From: Lichenostomus cassidix
Taxonomy: Eukaryota; Chordata; Aves; Passeriformes; Meliphagidae
Assembly (NCBI GenBank): GCA_008360975.2
Contig: CM039196.1
Coordinates: forward strand, 1,674,001-1,738,000
Length of the DNA: 64,000 bases
Reading direction: 5' to 3'
This document shows, piece by piece, positions 47,646 through 60,900 of this stretch (positions are counted from its first letter, which is position 1; the number at the start of each line of letters is the position of its first letter). Position numbers and translations under genes: made by a program. The notes under the pieces are model-generated. The model did not search any database. It saw only the letters and a list, made by a program, of their open reading frames with translations, and was not told the DNA's origin.

Positions 47646-50600
47646 CCCCCTCAGAGACCCTCGGCACTGATCTGTCCCGAATCCCCGTGGTATGTCTATC
47701 CATGGGCACGCAGCCCTCCGGTTGTTTTCCTCCTGTGCTTCAGTCACCTTGTTGGCTGCTTGTGAGTTTTCCAATCCGTTTTAAAATGCTTCTCACAACC
47801 CCGAGTCCGTCCCTGGCCCTGACTCACTGTCCCTTGCCAATTCCCTTTGTACACGGTGTTCAGGGCTGTCACAGCCCCAACGCCCTGGTGCAACATCCTC
47901 CCTCCCCTGTGCCAGGCCAGGTTGAAGTCATTCCCCTTCTCCCGAGGATCTTAATTGGCCCCCACAGGCTCAGTTATCATCACAACAATCTCGATTTACT
48001 GTGCGGAGCAGTGGGAGTCGCCTTTCACCCGGCCGGGCACAGCCATGGGAAATGAACGGGTTATCTCCATCCACAAGGCACTTCATCACCAAGGGGGAAC
48101 TGTCAGGGGTTGGTGTCTACTTCCCCCACTGTGTAACAGAGGCTCCACTGTCTCCTCTGGAAGACAGACAAGGGATAACACAGCCCTCCCCATCTGCTTT
48201 TATAAATGCAGCACAGGAGCTTTTCCCATTCCTTGTATCCATCTCTATCCCACTCCCTGAAACACCCCCAGCCTGGCCATCGTCTGGGGCTGCAGGGCTG
48301 AGGGGACAGCAGACCCTCCTACATCAGGAGCAATCTAGTTTCACCTGTGCCTCATTGCTCCCAGGTGTTCATTGTTAGCTGTGCTGGGTTAAAATCCTGT
48401 TGGGAAGGAGAGGCTCTGGTTTCAGTCCCAGCAAGTCTCAGCTGCGGTGTGTAACTGCTCTGCTCCTCCTCATCGCCTCCAGGTCTGTTCCTGAGCTGTG
48501 GCTTTGGTCCCCTCTGTGCAAGACTCTTCCAGCAGTGACCAAATCCTCCAGCGATGCACAGCAGAGAGTGAGGTTAGTGTTGCGGTGGTCGTGGACAGAT
48601 GCGTCTCCTGGGGCAGAGCTGTGGCTCTTACTGCTCAAAAAAAAGCCAAAAACCTCTCCAAAAAGAAACAAAGCAATGTGTAGCTGTTGCAGTTGTGGGA
48701 GTGGCAGGGTGGTGTTTGGTGGAGAAGTGCTTTTCTCCTTGGCAGCTATAGGGCGCCCAGCTTTATGTGCCTGCAGTGTGGGACTGCAGGACCCAAAATC
48801 CAGGCAACAGATGAAGTGACTTGTGGCACCTGGTTTCTCTTGTATTTGGCCACAATGAACCTCTCTGTCTGGGAGGAAATAGCTGGAGGGAGGACAAGCA
48901 GCTCATGTGGTTTTGGAGGAGAGCCTGGACTGTGCCTGGGCACTGCAGGGTTTGCTTGTGCTCCTGTGCTTAGTTGAGTTTAATCTCCTTTTGGGCAAGG
49001 ATCTCTGCTGTGTTGTGCTGTGGTGCAGAACTCAGGTCCTGGATGGGTGCAGAAAGCTTAAACCTGCCACCCTCCTGCATGGAACTGGGGGTTCATCCTG
49101 GGCTCCCTCCCCAGGCTGTACATGGGGACCCATGCTGGTTTAAGCCATTTCTCAGTGTGACACGGAGCTGGAAGTGTTTTTGTGCTCAGCACCGCAGTGC
49201 TGGCACGAGCAGTGCCCGGCAGCCCTGGCCCTGAGCTGCCCTCTGTGCTTGGCCAGCCCCGCTCTGCGCAGCCGTCTGCTGCCTTGGCTGTCACCCAGCC
49301 TGCCCTAGAGGTGCCTGACACTGCAGAGATCTCTGCCCGTGTCCCTTCCCTGGCAGCACAGCCCAGGGACAGTGCTGGGTGCCCCTGCTGTGAGACCTGC
49401 TGTAGGTACAGCCTCCCCTCTCGGAAATATGTTGAGACCCACGTCGGGTGTGTTATTGTGGCAGAGAGCAAATAAAGGCTGCTGGGCTTTGGCAGTGAAG
49501 CCTCAGATCTCAAGGGTGTGTTGGATGTTGGCGTTAAAGTTGATGGTGCTTAATGCCTCATTGAAAGAGTGTGACTAAATGTCCTTCTACCTCCTGCTCG
49601 TGAGGACACAGGAGCTTAATTTTATTGCCTCTCCAGTCACCAGAGTCAGGGCTGGACCATTTCTGGGAATAAGCCTGTCCATGCACAGCCTCCTCTACTC
49701 AGGGCTGCCAGAAATTCTCCTGCCCTTCAAAAAGGGTAACAAAAACGCCACACTTCTTGCTTTGAGATGTTGCTTTTACTGAGGCTCCCCTGTGTCCTGG
49801 CAGTGAGAGCCACAGAGTATCTCCTTGGGATGCTCCATCCTTTCTGCTGTGGGCACAGGGCTTCCCAAGTCACCCTACTACCACCTTCTCATGGCTGTTC
49901 AGGTGCCAAACCTCAGCTCTTATGGGGTAAACCAGACCACAGCCCCATATTGAGTCTCTGTTTCCCTTTCCCATTGCTGTGTGCATCCATGTGGGGTGAT
50001 GCCCAGCAGGGAGCTCCTGCTGCAATCCAAGCCTGTGGGGCTCAGACTGGTGACATGCAGCCAGCGCAAATCCATGCTTCCTGTGTTTGGTGACTCCCTG
50101 GGAGCACAAGTTTTCTGGAGGAAAAGAAACAATTCCTAAAAAGGAGCAGTCAGATGGAAAATTGATACCAAATGGTGCTATCAGTCCCTTGAGGAACAAG
50201 GTTTGATCCCTCAGCCTGTGGTTCCTGGGGGTTAGGGCAGAGGCACACAATGCTATTTTAGAGAGATTTCTTTTTAAAATGTTTATTATTTTCCCCTTTT
50301 TGTAAGTTCATGATTTTCCAAGACACAAACTGGATTCAGATTTTATGCTGGTGGCACGAGATGGTGCTTTGGATGCATGTGGTATCTGCAGGATGAGGGT
50401 CTGTGAGCTGTGCCCAGCCTTTCTCTAGCTTCATGAGTCCTGCAGGGCCAGGGATGATCCTCAGCAGCTGATATCAAGTCAGGGGCTTTGCCAGCCCCAC
50501 AGGGTTGTTGTCCTCAGGTGGAAACAATCCTAATCAGGCAGCACCCCTGGGGCTGCCTGCCTGGTTCCCAGCCTGGAGATCCTTCCCATCTTCATTGTCT

Positions 50601-51950
50601 GCTCCTGTGACTGTGGATGTTGCTGCTCAGTGCTGTTCCTAGGGGTATCAAGCTGTATTTCTGGGCTTAATCACATTGTTTGTAGCACTGTTAAAAACCC
50701 CACCTCCCTACGTGACCCAGCTGCTTTCTGTCTTTTCCATCTGGACTGGTTTCTGGACCAGTTCCTGTAGGAAATTGCCTCCTGAGCAACCAGTGCCACA
50801 GACAAGGCTTCACCTCGTGCCCACAAACTGTGGGTTTTGTGGGTCACAGTGTCTCACCACCCAGTGCTGAGCACTAGGCAGTGCACAGGCCTGGAAGCCA
50901 CTGGGGGGAGAAAGCTGAGCTTTACAACTGAGCTTCCAGGGAAGGAATTTCCAGCAACTGCAGATCCATCCCCAAAGACAGCATTTCAAGGAATTACCCT
51001 CTTCCCCTTGCTGCAGACTTCCTCTGCTTTTCCAAGTAATTCTCTGGCTTGGGGCCATTTTTGTAGTAACCAGAGCAGAACAGATGCATGGGAACATCCG
51101 GGGCTGGAAGTTAGTGTTTTCCAGGTTCACAGTCCATGGCTCTTTATCTGCATTAAGTGTCCCCAGTTCTGACACTGAGCCTCTCTCTATGAGTTAGCTC
51201 CCTTGTGAGCACCATGTTTCCAGAGCCCTGGATGCCATGAGGAGCAGTGAAAATGTCTTTAGTGACAACAACAAAAAAAAAAGGTGATTAGGGTTTTTTT
51301 GAGCACTGCTTTAGCAAACAGCAAATGCTGGTGTTGGTAATTCAGTCTCCTCCCTCATGGCAGGGCTGCTCCAGGTCCAGGTGTGCTGAGCATCCTGGAG
51401 GGGTGCAGGAGAGATCCTCTGTGGGTAACCAAACAGCTTGTCTGACCCTGTGGGGAGGCAGAGACCAAGGGGCAGTCTCTGCCTGCTTGCAGAGAGCTGC
51501 CAGACAGCCCTTGGTTGTGCTTCCCCCCTTGCTAGAAGATGCTCGCATTACAAAGTTAATTTTCATGCCCTGATGGGGAATAGTCTAGGGGCTCTGGTGA
51601 GGCCCTGGAGGAGGTGACCCCTCTCCCCAGCAGCCAGGACTGAAGGCAGGGATCACATTCCCCCTCAGCACCTAAACAGCCTCAGTGTCCTGGCGGGTGC
51701 AACCCTGGAGGCATACCTTGTGGATTTTCTTCAGCTCATAAATATTCCCCTGCCCTCCTCAGTGCCCCTAGCAAATAAATTATCTGAAGCTACATTTCCC
51801 CATTTCAAAGCCTTGTGAAAGAAACCAGAGGGTTTAGCAGCCATGGCTGGCTGGAGTGGTTCACATACCATCCAGCCATTTGCATTTGATCTACTTCATC
51901 CTGTGTTAAGTAATCCTTGAAAGCCCAGTGGGCTGCAGGCCCTCTTCGTG
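47646..51950. other. Intergenic stretch without recognised genes
   Basis: No exon, RNA gene or clear mobile element. Isolated AATAAA at 49471-49476 could mark the end of a noncoding transcript but has no supporting structure. Many short ORFs, none with recognisable protein features. Confidence 0.4.
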
Positions 51951-52029
51951 CCTGTAAATCACTGGGGCATGTCACAGGCTGTAAATGAGTGGGGTGAGAG
52001 CATGTCCCACCCCTTCATCTGATCCAAAA

Positions 52030-52330
52030 CGCCCTCCTGCCCCAGAAAAATCATCTTTGTTAAATCAGAACTGTGGTTGAGGAACCTACGTGATTCTACA
52101 AGTCCCTCTTGCAGCCAGACTATGGCTCTCTCCCTTGTAATAAATCAAAGATTATTCCCCTCTTCCCCATCGCCTCCCCTCAAAGGTTGCTATTGCTCAG
52201 CTGTGGCCTGACTTTAATTACAAATTAAGAGCAGCAGAGCTGGCACTAGGTGCTGTTAATTGGCTTTTCAGGGAAGCTTTCACGGGGAAAGCTGAAGGCA
52301 CCAGCGATTGATCCACTTGGTTCCTTGTGT
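52030..52330. promoter_or_regulatory. Candidate conserved noncoding element
   Basis: AT-rich block with homeodomain-like TAATTA (within TTTAATTACAAATTAAGA, about 52213-52230), GTTAATTGG, and a CAAAGATTATT-type TCF/LEF-like motif. No ORF of note. Called only from composition and motif density; no alignment was made. Confidence 0.3.
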
Positions 52331-52539
52331 ACAGTAGCACAGCCTGATGTGAGCCCTGTGCCAGGTCCCAGATTCAGCACTGTGGGTGTCATTTGCCCAA
52401 AAACTGCAGCCAGCCTTAAGGCTCCAAGGTACTTTTCCCCTGCTAATTGAAGCCTCAGGGGCTCAGAGCCCCCCTGCCTGCGCTGGGATAGATTTTTAGC
52501 TGCTGAGAACGAATTCCAGGGGAGGATGCTGAAATAAAG

Positions 52540-52830
52540 CAGATGGGATGATTCTGGAGGTCAGAGCGAGGAGAGGATGCACTGCCAGGCATCATGTGAT
52601 GAAAACATACTTACTGCTCCAGCAGCTGTCAAAGCCCAAACAGATGAGGCGAGGTGCCCAAGGAGTGTGCAGGGATCTCATTTACCTGGTAATTAATGGA
52701 AATCGTGAAACAAATCAACACATGCTCCCTGTGGAGAGCTTCACGCTCTGGTTTCAAACTGCTGACGGAGAGCTGGGCATGACTGGATTGCGAGAGCAGT
52801 GAGTGCTGCTGTGGGGCTGAGACAGGACTC
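52540..52830. promoter_or_regulatory. Candidate conserved noncoding element
   Basis: Contains GGTAATTAATGGAAATCG and AACAAATCAACACATGC. An 84-codon frame (52548-52802) crosses it but shows no known protein family. Composition differs from the flanking CT-rich DNA. Confidence 0.28.
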
Positions 52831-53805
52831 TGTCCCCGTCACTCTGTCACTGATAGAGCTCCTGGCTATTTGGGGATGTCCTTACCTGCCGGCATGCGTG
52901 GCTGTGTCACACCATAGCCTGCCTGCGTGTTTAGGGCACCGCTAATTGCTCTGCCCCCGAGCGCACGGGGACTTGCAGTACTGTCTGTCACCGGCAAAGC
53001 CGCCTTGGCTCATGGCTGCGGGGTAGGAATGAAGATGTTACGATGAGCCCCATCCTCCCCTCTGATCCTGCTCGGCTGAACATGTCACAGCTGATTTTGC
53101 CGGCCCAGCCCTCTGCCCGTGTGCCAACCCCGCCGGGCTGGGGGGGCTGATGGCAGCCTGAGCCGACACCCCGACATGCCCTTGTGCTCCCTGATGGAGA
53201 GAAAGCTCATCCCACAGAAAATGCCGTGCCATTTTTTATTGCAAGTTAATTAATTTGGCTCAGTTTAAACATTAAAAACACTGCTTGCTGGTATTTTTTT
53301 TTCCTTCCAGAGCAGCAATGTGCTCTGCAGGGCTCTTAGAGAGAAGCAGGGATGCTTGCTCTGATTCAAGGATGCAATGATGAGGGAGTACTTTGGTTCC
53401 CTGTCTTGTTTATTCACTGCGTTGCAAAACGGTTTTGCAAAACAAAGCCTTTCGAACAATTAATGCCAATCAGACTTGCTGACAGCCCAGCCCCCGGAGC
53501 ATGGGCTGAGCTCCACAAGGCAGCGTCAGGGCTTTGCCTGGTCCTGGGGGCTTCTGGGGTGAGGGTGAAATAACCCCAAAATAGCACAGGTGAGCATGGA
53601 ACTCACCTCCTCAGTCTTCTGCCAGTAGTTAGCAACTGGCAAAATGCCTGAAGCATAAGGTTTGTGATCCCTTCCAAAAATTGCATCTGAATGTTAACTG
53701 GCGTATAGTAAATGCCAAATCCCTTTTAAATCTTGCTAAAAATCTCTGTTTAAAATATGCAAGCGACCTTTCTGTCTTTCTAAAAAGCTCCCTGCTTCTG
53801 GAAAT

Positions 53806-53827
53806 TAAAAAAAAAAAAAAAAAAAAA
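53806..53827 (+). repeat. Poly(A) tract
   Basis: A run of 20 or more A. No LINE body precedes it that I can recognise, so it may be simple repeat. Confidence 0.8.
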
Positions 53828-54019
53828 CCACAAAAAACCAGACATGCAAGCCCTCTTGCTACTGCATAAAAACATATAGTCCTGAGGTTGTGTGAAGGGG
53901 CACAGCTTCCCTCACTGCAACACAGGTGGGTCAGGGTTCCCCTTGCAGGCTGGACTGGAGCAGATCATTAAACTGCAGTAATAAACCTCTCCCAGATATC
54001 CTGACAGGAGAAACTACAG

Positions 54020-54330
54020 AAACTCTGCCTGAGGAATTGGTGGGCTCTTGCTCTCTTTGATATCCTTCACATTATAATTAAGAGATAATGTCAATAGAAT
54101 AAAACATTGTCTCAGGATAATGGTCTCCCGCTGCTACAGGAGTGTCAAGGTGAAGTCAAATCATTTATCAAAAATGAATGTTGAGGCAAGTCTGGGACGT
54201 TTGTTTTCACAGCAAGAGGCATTAATCCTGGAACAACAATATTCCAGTGCTTTTATTTCTCCTGTGCCTGGTGATTGATGCCAATGCATCATCGTGCCTG
54301 AGAGCCAGGGGCGGCTGAGTGATGGGCTCT
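54020..54330. promoter_or_regulatory. Candidate conserved noncoding element
   Basis: AT-rich block with TATAATTAAGAGATAATG, AAATCATTTATC and several GATA-like cores. No ORF support. Inference from texture only. Confidence 0.22.
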
Positions 54331-57300
54331 CCTTCCAGCTGTATTGACCGGGGGAATTTTGACTTGTTGAAAAAGATAACAGTAAATCCAGGAGGGCTGG
54401 ATCGTGTGAGTGTGCATCAGAAAGTGGGATTTTTCCTTTTGAAGGTGAGCAGTGCTGCATGTGGGCTGGCTCTGCCTGGCCAGGGTGCGTTTTGGGTCTG
54501 CGTTTGCCTTGCTGCTGCAGCTGTGGGAGGGTTGCTTGTTCATTTACCATGCAGGGCTAACCTCAGAGCCTAATCCCAGCCCAATTTCACACTGCTTCAG
54601 AGGGTTTTGTCATCCCTTTCTGAACAGTGGGGCTGGGCTTGTGCAGGACAGAGCAGCTCACTGGCTTTATGCATTTATTGAAATACTACTGAGTATAAAT
54701 ACTCACAGCCCAGACATGGAGGACATGGATCCAGGTCTTTCAGCAGAGGCTGGGGCAGCCTCAGCTCCATCCCTGGCATCCACAAAGGGCTGGGAAAACC
54801 ACTGCTGTCTGACTCAGCACCTGCTGCAATTGCTGCTGCTCTGGGCTGGGGAGAGGAGCAGCCTCTGCTGCCCATCATTGGTTTGCATTGGGAGAAATTA
54901 TAGGTCAACTCTTGAAACTGAATATGTGTAAGTGGCAATTAGACTTGAAACAAAGTCCCAGGAGGGTGTACATAAGCTCTTCCAGAATTTTTGGGTTTTT
55001 TTTTCCTCCTGGATTTGTTAGTGGAGAGAATTACACATCCAGCAAACATTTTGGCTGCAGAGGAACACAAGTGCTTTGTACCATCTTTAAATTCCAAATC
55101 TGTTTTTCTGAGGCAGTGCTGGTACCTCCTGCACAGGAGCTGCCTGTTGGCAGGAGCATGGTGGGTTTTCTGAGCCCTCAGCTCTGAGAGGGGACAGTCC
55201 CCTCTGCCAATGAGCTCTCCACAATGCCGTGCCTTCTGCAGGAGAGGCAGAGTCGTTGGGCTGCAGCAAAACTCTTTCATTCACAAGGTGGTCCCAGAAG
55301 AACTAATTGGAGATGATTTTGACTCATTATATACTCTTAAACTTACTGTAAACTTAAAAATTATATACTCTTGACTCGTTACATACTCCTTAACTGTGGG
55401 CTCCTTGCACTACTCTGAGGGGCCTGAAGGGATCCAAGTCCTGTGGCAGCACGCTGTGTCCAGAGGAGCAATTTGCTCTATTAACTGGTGCAGTGAATCC
55501 TCCAGTGCAGCATTTTGCACTGGAGGCCATCAGCATCTTGGGCTCAGGACAAGGACTGGGATGCACCTGGATTTTTGGGTGCAGACTCTGCCTTTTGAAG
55601 CTCTGGGTGGTCCTGGTCTCCATGCAGAGTGGGGGAGCTGTGTCCTTCCCAATGACTCCCAGCTGTGTCTGACCACCTCAGCTGAGGGCCAGTGCAGCCT
55701 GTTGGGTGCATGGTGGGGGCAGCTCAGCCAGGACAGGGACACATTTTGGTCAGTGTTTTACTCTTTTACTGTTTTCTCTCATTTGCTGCCTGTAGGAAGG
55801 GGCAGGGGCTATGGAAAATTCTCTTTTAAGAGAATGGTCTGGAGCATGGCTGGGTTGTGCTGCCCAGGAGCTTACACAACCCAGTACAGACCCAGGCTTA
55901 GAAAAAATTCTTTTAAAATTAGATTCTTCAGTTGAGAATCCCAAATCCATGGTTTTGCAAGAGGATAGTGGAGGCAGAACTGGTTCTCCATCTAGGACTG
56001 AGGACACTGAATCAGGAGCTTATAACTATAATTACACTTGTGTAGCATTGGCACATTAACTAAAAGAGGGGAGGGAAGAAATTCTGTATGTCCTGGGCTG
56101 GTGTTAAACTCTGAGGCCAGGGAGCTCCAGCTTGTTCGAAAAGGAACAATTTCCATCACCATCTACTCACCCTCAGAGAGGGAGCACTCAGGCCAAGCTC
56201 AAATGTAAGGTGGGCATTGGAGAACAAAACCAGAGGAAAGCCTTGCCCTGTAGCTGCCCAGCCAGCCTGAGGCATAACGAGCTCCTGCAGCATGGCCAGA
56301 TGGTGATTTAGCCAGGAAATGATTCCTGCCAAGTGAGGGATGCTCAGGGCAGCCTGAGACCCCAGAGCACCTTGTGCTGGGCGTTGAAGGAACACAATTG
56401 CCTGTCAGGGTCTGTGTGTGCAGTCCTGCTCCTGCGCCGAGGGCTGTGCCTGCTGCAAACACCAATAAAGATGTCAAGCTGCTGTGTGTGGGGAAATAAA
56501 TCACAACATTATTTTCCTGCCCACAGCATCAAGGTGTCTTCTGGTGCAGTGTAAGGGGGAGCCAGGGGAGGGGCAGGCGGTGATTTCAGATCTGTGATAG
56601 GAATGAGGGCTCCTGTGTAATGCCCACACCAGGCACTGCTGCTCACAGCCCCTTCCCACCAGCACTGACTACTGTGGTTGTACATGCCCCCTGGCCTGAT
56701 CCACCCAGGAATTTGGGATGTGACCTCTGGCTCACCCAGGGTGGATTGCCCATCACTGTGGCCTCAGGGTGGACAGGAGCAGCAGCTCTCCCCCGAGGCT
56801 CTGTGTCCCCTCACCTTTGCTCTGTGCAGCAGGAGGGCATGACCATAAGATATTGCCATGGCCTGATAGTGGTCAAAGAGAAAAAGAATAGGTGGAAAAC
56901 TTAAAATGATGAAGTGCTTTGAGGCAGACCTTTGCTGTCAGTGTGAAGCAGCAAGCCCTGATTTAAACAGCCCCTTCAGTAACTGACCTACACCGAACAA
57001 ATCCATTTACAGTGTCTTGTTTCTCCTCACTGTTTAACTACCAGAGTTCAGAGATGATTCCTTAAATGTTAATGGTGCAGGAATTTGGAAACTTTCCCAG
57101 AGTTGCTAGGGGAGCCGTGCAGGAATATGTCTGCTGTGCTTGTGCAGTTCAATTTCCTGCTGAACATCAGGCGGGCTGTTCTCGCCTACTGCTTTGTAAT
57201 TAAAGTGCTGAAAGACCATCACTCTCCAAGGCTGATGGTGCTCAAATTCACCCCCGGGTGAGGGCCAGCTCTGTGCCTACCTGCAAGGAGGACAGGTTGC

Positions 57301-60300
57301 AAAATAAATACAGATGCAATCCCAGCCTGCTCTCATCCTGCTCCCACCATCCCAGAGGGCTGAATGGGGACTGGGGATCAGTCTCTGTACCCTGGATGGA
57401 CTGATAGACCAACAGTCCAAATCTGCATCCCTTGTGCTACCATTCATGGGCTCCATCAGTGGTGGGGTCAAACTGAGGGTTTGCCCACATCCCTCAGACA
57501 GCTCATCCGCAGGGCTCAGCTTCAGCAATGTGACAAAGGACAATCTCCCACCATGGCTGTGTGTGACTCTGGCCAGCAGAGTAAGTTTGGGCCATACCTG
57601 AGAGTATCAGAACTTCTCAAAACCCTTTTCCAGAGGAGCATAGCTGGTTTGGTACACACTGCTGGCTTTCATCAAAGCTAAGCTCAGGGTAATGACCCTG
57701 GACATTTGTCAGCATGAAAGGTCATTGTCTCAGTGCTTCCTGCAGTGGGATGCTGTGAATGTAAATGCAGCAAATCCCTGGGGTTAGAGGACAAAGGGTA
57801 GAGTCCCACACCGGGCATGCCAAGTTTCTTTATCAACCCCTCCTGCTCACAGCTAAGGGGTGTCTGTGCCTGGAGAACCCTACATCCCAGTGCTGCTGAG
57901 GGATGTCCTGGCAGGGTCACCAGCACCTCCAGTCTGTGCTGAGATGGGGACACATCCTGGTTTGGGAGCAGGGAGAGCCAGCTGAGAGCACCAGGGGAAC
58001 GAGCTTGCCAGGGACGTTGCTGAGGAAAACAAGGGCTTTAAAAGGAGCCGCAAGCGGTGAGCTGGCGTGTCCTCCTCCAGCTCTTTTGTCTCTAAACTTG
58101 GATCTGATTGTTTCCACCATCTCGTTAGGAACAAGTGCTTGGCCCAAGTTTCATGGCAAATTTTGACATTTTAAAAATTGATGCCTTTTTCTGCTCGTAA
58201 CTTAAGCTGTCTAGTTTATCAGGGACATATGGAAAGTTTATTACATTCTTATTACAGATTCAGCCAAATGAGCTGACTAATGAATGTGATTTTATTATTT
58301 TCTTTTTTTTCTTGTTTTTATTTAGTTAGGACTTGGCATGGAAGGCCTCCTCCAAAAGGGATAGCTTTGGGTCAAGAAATAAATCACCAGAAGTTTTTTC
58401 CCCTCTGTCCTAAGAGTTCAGCTTGGCAAGAGCCACAGCATGTGTGATTTGGGGGATGGAAATTGAGGCACAGGCGGAAATCAGGTTTGCAGGAGGTTTA
58501 TTGTGTTGCCCCTTGACACCCCCAGCAGCATCTGGCAGTGTGAGACCCTTGCTGCTTCTGCTCCGTGTTGTGGGCAGGGAGCATGGATGGGCTGCCAGGA
58601 CAAATTGCACAAATTCACAGGAAACCAATGTTTTGTTGCTTAGAGCTACTTGGGGTTTATTACTAAGAAAGAGGGGTGCTATGAGGGTGCAAACCTGTGT
58701 GTGGTTTAGGAAGTGTTAAACTCCTTGGAGGCTGCTTTGGGTGAGCTCATCTGGGTGCCAGGTATGAGAGAGTGGAAACAGCCTGAGGCTGGCTGTGCTC
58801 CAGCCCCACTGCTGGGACTCTGCTGGGCTGTGCAGTGCATGCAGAGCTCCTATACCCTGACCTGAGCATCTGCCTGTGTGCAGCTCTGCCTGTGTTTTTA
58901 GGTAGAAAACTGTGTTTCTGTTCTCTTGCTGTGTTTGGACTTGTGAGGCTGTGCTTGGAGAAGCTGTTTCTCTCCTCCTGTGCATCCTCCATCCCTTTCA
59001 ATGCCAGGTGTCCCTGGAGGGTTCAACCAGCACGTCTTCAGAGCTGATGCTGCAGTTTGGCAATTTCCAGCACAAACTTGTGCTCAGAAAATGCTCCATC
59101 CCTTCCAGCGATGCCCTGGTAACCTGAGGGCAGATCTCCTTGGCTTTTAACAGCTGTGGGCACAAATTTTAGTTTTTCCCTTGTAGGAACCACTCGCTTT
59201 GGCTTTGGGCTCATTTGATTCATTAATTCAGTTGGTTATAACTTATTGTTGGTTTTCCACTACTCAAATTATCCGCCTGTGCCTTCCCTCTGCTGTTCCG
59301 TGGTTTATAGTGCCCGCTGGGACGATGACAGCAGTGCTGCAGAATGCAGGGTTTGGCTGGACTGTTGTAGTTTTACTGCCTTGCCTTGCATAATGCAGAG
59401 ATCTCCAGCCCAGCTCCCAGGCTTGTCCTGCATTACAGCTCGGGTTTTGTGGCTCCTTGCACCGCCTTGTCTGGTGGTGGTGGCCTTTTCCACTCCCCAT
59501 CTGCCCCCTTCACATCTCTCTGCTGCACTTCTACCATCTATAGGCAAAATCTCTTCCTCTGACTCACTGCTTGGTGCTTTCCTCCCTTCAGGCTGCTGAC
59601 TTTGGCAGAATTCCCTCTTGCTGTACACGTTGCAGGGGGTAGCACACACAGGACACTTCTGTGGGAGAAGGTTTTCTTCACAGCACACTAGGAATCAGCC
59701 TTTGCTAGTTTTCTCTCTTTGCTAGTTTCTCCTACATCTAAATCCCGCTTTTGTACGACATGAAAAGTGTGTTTCCCTGTGGAGCCTGGTAAATCATCTC
59801 TCCTCCAGGCTCTGCTTCTTCCCTGTGTTTCTTAAAAAATTCAGGGCACTGAACGTGTTTGTGGGTCTTGGCAGAGCAGGAGCTTCCCTGCGAGGCTGCT
59901 CAGTGAGGCAGGCAGGGATGTTACACCCCGTTATCTCTGCAGCCCTTTCTCCTTGTGGCTCCACACCCAGAGTTCTGGCTGAGCCTGGGGTTGCTCTGCT
60001 CTCTTCCTCATCCCTGCTCCTCTACAGCGGCTTAGTGCATCCTTAAACTTGGACCCTCACAACACCAGCCATCTGGTGTGTTTTAGCCATACAAAGAGCT
60101 ATTGTTTGCTCCGGAATCCGTGTTCTGGCGAGGTAGCTCTGCTTTTGGAGCTCTCTGCAGGCTTTGCCAAGGGTCCTTCTGCTCTGCTGGCAAGTGCAGG
60201 TGCCTTTGGAGCAGCCTTTGTCCCTGACAGAGGCACAGCTTGGATTTTCTTTTCTCACTTTTCCTTGTCTAATCACAACCCTGAAGTTTCCCACAGTGAG

Positions 60301-60500
60301 CCTGCAGTGAGAAGTGCTCCTATTCTTTGTCAGGGATGGGACCTGGGGCTGATCCCTGACTGTCTTTCAGTGAGAGCAATGTTCTGAAATGTCTTTTCTA
60401 GCGTTAAATCTTTTAATGTCCTTTAGCATCAAATCCTCAAAGTCAGGGTCTCAGCCCAAGTGCATTGCCCAAAGCTTGTCCCTTGGGAAGCTCCGTGGAG
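54331..60500. other. Intergenic stretch without recognised genes
   Basis: No exon, RNA gene or clear mobile element. An AATAAA at 56464-56469 with a GT-rich follow-up is an isolated poly(A)-like site. An AT-rich patch at 55310-55395 holds repeated TATATACTC-like words. Confidence 0.35.
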
Positions 60501-60539
60501 AGGAAAGCAGGGGGTTAAAAGCAGAGCCCTGCTGCTAGC

Positions 60540-60900
60540 TGGGGACACTAGTGCATGACAAATGTGGCTTTTGCATTTCCCTCTGCAAATGAGCCCGTAG
60601 TCAGCCTAATTTCGGAGAGAGCCGCCTCTGAACCCGAGTGACTCAGAGGAATTTGTTCTGCGCCCCGGCGGTGTCTGGCGGGGCTGCGGCAGCCTCGCAG
60701 GTTTAATTTGTAAATGCTGACACATGGCATTTCCTCACCGTCTCGTTGGGAAGGGCGGTGTGTCTGCCGGCACTTCCAATTTGTCACTGTCAGGACTGGC
60801 CCCATCTCCTGCTCGTCTCTGAAATGCCTTCTGATCGGTGCCGAGGAAGTTATTGGCATATAATTTATCATTTAATATTACCAGAAGGGTTTCTTCTCCA
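60540..60900. promoter_or_regulatory. Candidate conserved noncoding element
   Basis: Contains TGACTCAGAGGAA (AP-1-like TGACTCA, 60640-60646), TTTAATTTGTAAATGCTGAC, and an AT-rich end TTGGCATATAATTTATC next to a short GC-rich core. The mixture looks like an enhancer rather than neutral DNA; conservation is not tested. Confidence 0.3.

Noticed and set aside
46990..47709. 239-codon minus ORF and a 180-codon plus ORF
   Set aside because: Both follow the G-rich minisatellite; composition and repeated segments show they are not proteins.
52548..52802. 84-codon ORF as a small gene
   Set aside because: No family resemblance, no splice or promoter context; more likely noncoding.
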